From Microbacterium terregens (GTDB taxonomy: Bacteria; Pseudomonadota; Alphaproteobacteria; Sphingomonadales; Sphingomonadaceae), in NCBI RefSeq assembly GCF_027922045.1, contig NZ_BSEX01000003.1, positions 159,005 through 223,004 on the forward strand: a stretch of DNA of 64,000 bases, read 5' to 3'. The translations under genes and the position numbers were made by a program. This document shows, piece by piece, positions 61,673-64,000 of the stretch; the stretch's first letter is position 1; each line of letters begins with the position of its first letter. The notes below the pieces were generated by a model. It made no database searches, was not told the origin of the DNA, and was given only the letters and a program-made list of their open reading frames with translations.

Positions 61673-61865
61673 GTACCCCGGCGCAGGCCGGGGTCCAGTT
61701 GGGGTGCGTTCCGGGCTTTCGCGCAACACCGCCGGATAGCACCCCCGGCCTTGCGGGAGCATGTCCCCCCGACAGCTTCACCGCCAGCCGGCACTGGCGA
61801 TGACGTGAGCGTCAGCGTACTTAATCCCCACCATCGCAACTGGGCCCCGGCCTTCGCCGGGGTAC
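61673..61865. repeat. dispersed inverted repeat with GTACCCCGGCG ends, copy D
   Basis: The ends (GTACCCCGGCGCAGGCCGGG and its near complement CCGGCCTTCGCCGGGGTAC) match those of copy C at 51289-51385. Here they flank a different and longer centre of about 150 bases without a coding frame. It lies between the M24 peptidase gene and homoserine dehydrogenase, which are convergent. Confidence 0.75.
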
Positions 61866-61886
61866 AGGTTGGTGCAGCGGGTGCGC

Positions 61887-63179
61887 TCAGCTTTCCAGGA
61901 TGTGCATCCACATCGGCTCGCCGACGAGGCTGGGGGAGCCGCGCAGGCGTTCGAGTGAGGCGGCGACGGCGCGCTCGGGTCCCTCGTGGGTGACGATCGC
62001 TACCAGCACGCTGCCGTCGGCATTGGCGCCGCGCTGCATCAGCCGTTCGATCGACACGCCGGCGTCGCGCATCGCCGCCGCGATTTCCGCCAGCACGCCC
62101 ACCTTGTCGGCGACCATCAGCCGCAGATAGGCGCGGCCGCGGCGTTCGCCAGTGGGCGCGGCGGGCTGTTCGGCGAGCGCCTCGGCCGGTTCCGCATAGG
62201 GCGGCCCGAACTCGCCACGAGCGATGTCGATCAGGTCCGCCACCACCGCGCTCGCGGTTGGGCCATCACCGGCGCCGCGGCCTTGGAAGAACAGCCGGCC
62301 GACGAAATTGCCCTCGGCCACCACGGCATTGAGCGAGCCGGTGACATGCGCGAGCGGATGGTCGAGGGGGACAAGGTGCGGGTGGACGCGCTGGAACAGG
62401 CCGTTCTTGCCGGCCTCCGCCACGCCCACCAGCCGCACGCGATAGCCGAGCGTCGCCGCCTCGGCGATGTCGGCCGCGAGCACGTGGCGCACGCCGGTGA
62501 TCGCGACATCCGAAAAGGCCGGGCGGGTACCGAAGGCGAAGCTCGCCAGGATCGACAGCTTGTGCGCGGCATCGACGCCATCGATGTCGAAGCTGGGGTC
62601 CGCTTCGGCAAAGCCGAGCCGCTGCGCTTCGTCCAGCACCTCGGCGAAGTCGCGGCCCTCGGCCTCCATCTTCGAGAGGATGAAATTGCAGGTGCCGTTG
62701 AGGATGCCATAGACATGGCCGATCTCGTTGGCGGCGGCCCCCTCGCGCAGCCCCTTGATGACCGGCACGCCGCCTGCGACCGCCGCCTCGAACTTCAGCG
62801 CGACGCCGCGCCCTTCCGCGGCGCGGGCGAGTTCGAGGCCATGGTGCGCGATCATCGCCTTGTTGGCGGTGACGACGCTCTTGCCGTTGGCGAGCGCCGC
62901 ACGGGTGAGCGTCAGCGCGGGACCGTCCGCCCCGCCGACGAGTTCCACCACCACGTCCGCCCGCGGATCGGCCGCGAGCGAGGCGGTGTCGTCCACCCAG
63001 TCGAAGCGCGAAAGGTCGACGCCGCGATCCTTGGCACGATCCCGCGCAGACACCGCCACGATCTCGATCGGGCGACCGGCGCGGCGGGCAATCAATGCCC
63101 CGTTCGCGTCGAGCAGACGAATGACGCCCGCGCCGACCGTACCAAGTCCTGCGATCGCGACGCGTAGCGGTTCCGTCAT
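61887..63179 (-). CDS. hom: homoserine dehydrogenase with C-terminal ACT domain
   Basis: 430 residues from ATG 63179, preceded by a GGAAGAGG ribosome site. NAD(P)-binding VAIAGLGTVGAGVIRLLD at the start, central SVVTANKAMIAHHGLELARA and GILNGTCNFILSKMEAEGRD (substrate site), then an ACT domain in the last 75 residues (LRLMVADKVGVLAEIAAAMR). It reduces aspartate semialdehyde to homoserine for threonine and methionine synthesis; the ACT domain suggests threonine feedback. No thrB or thrC is in the window. Confidence 0.94.
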   Translation of the reverse strand: MTEPLRVAIAGLGTVGAGVIRLLDANGALIARRAGRPIEIVAVSARDRAKDRGVDLSRFDWVDDTASLAADPRADVVVELVGGADGPALTLTRAALANGKSVVTANKAMIAHHGLELARAAEGRGVALKFEAAVAGGVPVIKGLREGAAANEIGHVYGILNGTCNFILSKMEAEGRDFAEVLDEAQRLGFAEADPSFDIDGVDAAHKLSILASFAFGTRPAFSDVAITGVRHVLAADIAEAATLGYRVRLVGVAEAGKNGLFQRVHPHLVPLDHPLAHVTGSLNAVVAEGNFVGRLFFQGRGAGDGPTASAVVADLIDIARGEFGPPYAEPAEALAEQPAAPTGERRGRAYLRLMVADKVGVLAEIAAAMRDAGVSIERLMQRGANADGSVLVAIVTHEGPERAVAASLERLRGSPSLVGEPMWMHILES

Positions 63180-63320
63180 GCCTGCCTCTTCCATTTCGCC
63201 GCCGGGCACGTCCCGGCGGAGCGGCAGGCGTTAGCGGAGGGGCCGTGGTATAAACAACCCCAACACGACCAGAAGGCTTTGCAAAAGTTACCGGGCCGCT
63301 TTCGCCGCCCGGACGCGGAA

Positions 63321-63350
63321 CGCGCGCCCGTTCCGGGAAACGGGCGCGCG
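63321..63350 (-). terminator. hairpin after the oxygenase gene
   Basis: A perfect 12-bp stem (63321-63332 with 63339-63350) around a 6-base loop, 5 bases after the stop codon of the 2-oxoglutarate oxygenase gene. No U-run follows. Confidence 0.45.
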
Positions 63351-63355
63351 TCGCA

Positions 63356-64000
63356 TCACTTCTTCAGGAGGCCGATCTCGACCAGGCGCTGGTGCAGATA
63401 GTCGTGGGCGGTGATCGGCTCGGGGTAGCGGTTGCCCTCGCCCACGCAGCTCGGCAGCGTCTCGATCAGGAAATCGGGCGCCGGGTGGAGGAAGAAAGGC
63501 ATGGAGTAGCGCGAGTTGCCGCGCCGCTCGGGCGCCGGGTTCACCACGCGGTGCGTGGTCGACGGCAGCACATGGTTGGTCAGCCGCTGCAGCATGTCGC
63601 CGACGTTCACGACCATCGCGCCCACCGGCGGCTTCACCGCGAGCCAGTCGCCGTCCTTGTCGAGCAGTTCCAGCCCGGCTTCCTCAGCGCCCAGCAGCAG
63701 CGTGATGAGGTTGATGTCCTCATGCGCCTCTGCACGCACGCCCGGCGCATCGGCGGGGATCGGCGGATAGTGGAGCAGGCGCAGCACCGAATTGCCGTCC
63801 TGGACCGCGTGCTCGAACCAGTTGGGATCGAGCTTCAGGTAGCGCGCGATCGCCGAAAGCAGCTTGAGCCCGGCGGTGTCGAAGGCGGCGAACAGCTCGA
63901 GGAAGGTCTCCTTGAAGCCCGCGGGCGCCGACGGCCAGATGTTGTCCGGCATCACGTCGCGGAAGCGGTGGCCGGCCGGCAGCTCCCGTCCGATGTGCCA
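63356..64000 (-). CDS. 2-oxoglutarate/Fe(II) oxygenase (isopenicillin N synthase-like), 5' truncated by window edge
   Basis: The C-terminal 214 residues are visible and the frame is open to the edge. The first visible residues WHIGRELPAGHRFRD match the family just upstream of its core. Iron ligands are the HxD in RAEAHEDINLITLLLG and the histidine in VLPSTTHRVVNP; the 2-oxoglutarate-binding R-x-S is in NSRYSMPFFLHP. Such isopenicillin-N-synthase-like oxygenases are common in sphingomonads, where their substrate is generally unknown. Confidence 0.85.
   Translation of the reverse strand, partial: WHIGRELPAGHRFRDVMPDNIWPSAPAGFKETFLELFAAFDTAGLKLLSAIARYLKLDPNWFEHAVQDGNSVLRLLHYPPIPADAPGVRAEAHEDINLITLLLGAEEAGLELLDKDGDWLAVKPPVGAMVVNVGDMLQRLTNHVLPSTTHRVVNPAPERRGNSRYSMPFFLHPAPDFLIETLPSCVGEGNRYPEPITAHDYLHQRLVEIGLLKK

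Overview
The window is high-GC, gene-dense chromosomal DNA from an alphaproteobacterium, most likely a sphingomonad (Sphingomonas or close kin). The evidence is the lineage-typical gene set: CpdR beside an N-formylglutamate amidohydrolase, the TrcR (DUF1013) cell-cycle regulator, DUF1192 and DUF1289 proteins, a SapC-family protein, a GspC-to-GspN type II secretion locus, and short dispersed inverted repeats of the kind common in sphingomonads. I see no insertion sequence, prophage, CRISPR array or rRNA operon. Two tRNA genes are present: Val(GAC) and Pro(CGG).

Layout. 1-5.8 kb: an envelope ElyC/YdcF-like protein, tRNA-Val, cpdR diverging from an N-formylglutamate amidohydrolase, an unannotated small RNA candidate with its own promoter and terminator, SapC, a GlcD-type FAD dehydrogenase and a small secreted protein. 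5.9-14.6 kb: a DEAD-box helicase, DUF1289, a dienelactone hydrolase whose ribosome binding site lies in a hairpin, trcR, a flotillin/YqiJ pair, threonine ammonia-lyase, a quinone oxidoreductase and DUF1192. 14.7-25.8 kb: clpA, a membrane diguanylate cyclase, lepA, tRNA-Pro, a secreted protein of unknown function, an MFS exporter, a DUF885 peptidase-like protein and a small YdcZ-type transporter.

25.8-40.5 kb is a type II secretion locus broken into several transcription units on both strands: K-J plus a periplasmic-binding-fold protein, N, F, then E-M-L divergent from G-H-I-C-D. A second three-gene membrane module resembling PilN/PilO/PilP follows gspD. A secreted GH43 glycoside hydrolase sits inside the locus and is a natural candidate substrate. 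No prepilin peptidase (gspO) is visible.

40.6-50.7 kb: a lipoprotein, an operon of two exported amidohydrolases (one lacking the usual metal ligands) with a multipass membrane protein, and, divergently, a tightly coupled DUF4129-DUF4350-MoxR-DUF58-SpoIIM-RDD operon. This is a MoxR/von Willebrand-type envelope system of largely unknown function. 50.7-55 kb: an acetyltransferase, DNA polymerase IV, a FAD monooxygenase and transaldolase. 55-61.7 kb: a hydroxyproline/proline-peptide catabolic cluster (amino-acid permease, GntR regulator, 4-hydroxyproline epimerase, DapA-family deaminase; divergently a D-amino-acid-type dehydrogenase and an M24 prolidase-like enzyme) with a palindromic candidate operator in the divergent promoter. 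The window ends with homoserine dehydrogenase and a truncated 2-oxoglutarate/Fe(II) oxygenase.

Most genes overlap or abut their neighbours, and no gap between features exceeds about 300 bases. The sites most worth following up are the small RNA at about 2.79-2.89 kb, the non-canonical parts of the secretion locus (binding-fold protein and PilNOP-like module), the MoxR operon with its divergent amidohydrolase operon, and the hairpin covering the dienelactone hydrolase ribosome binding site.
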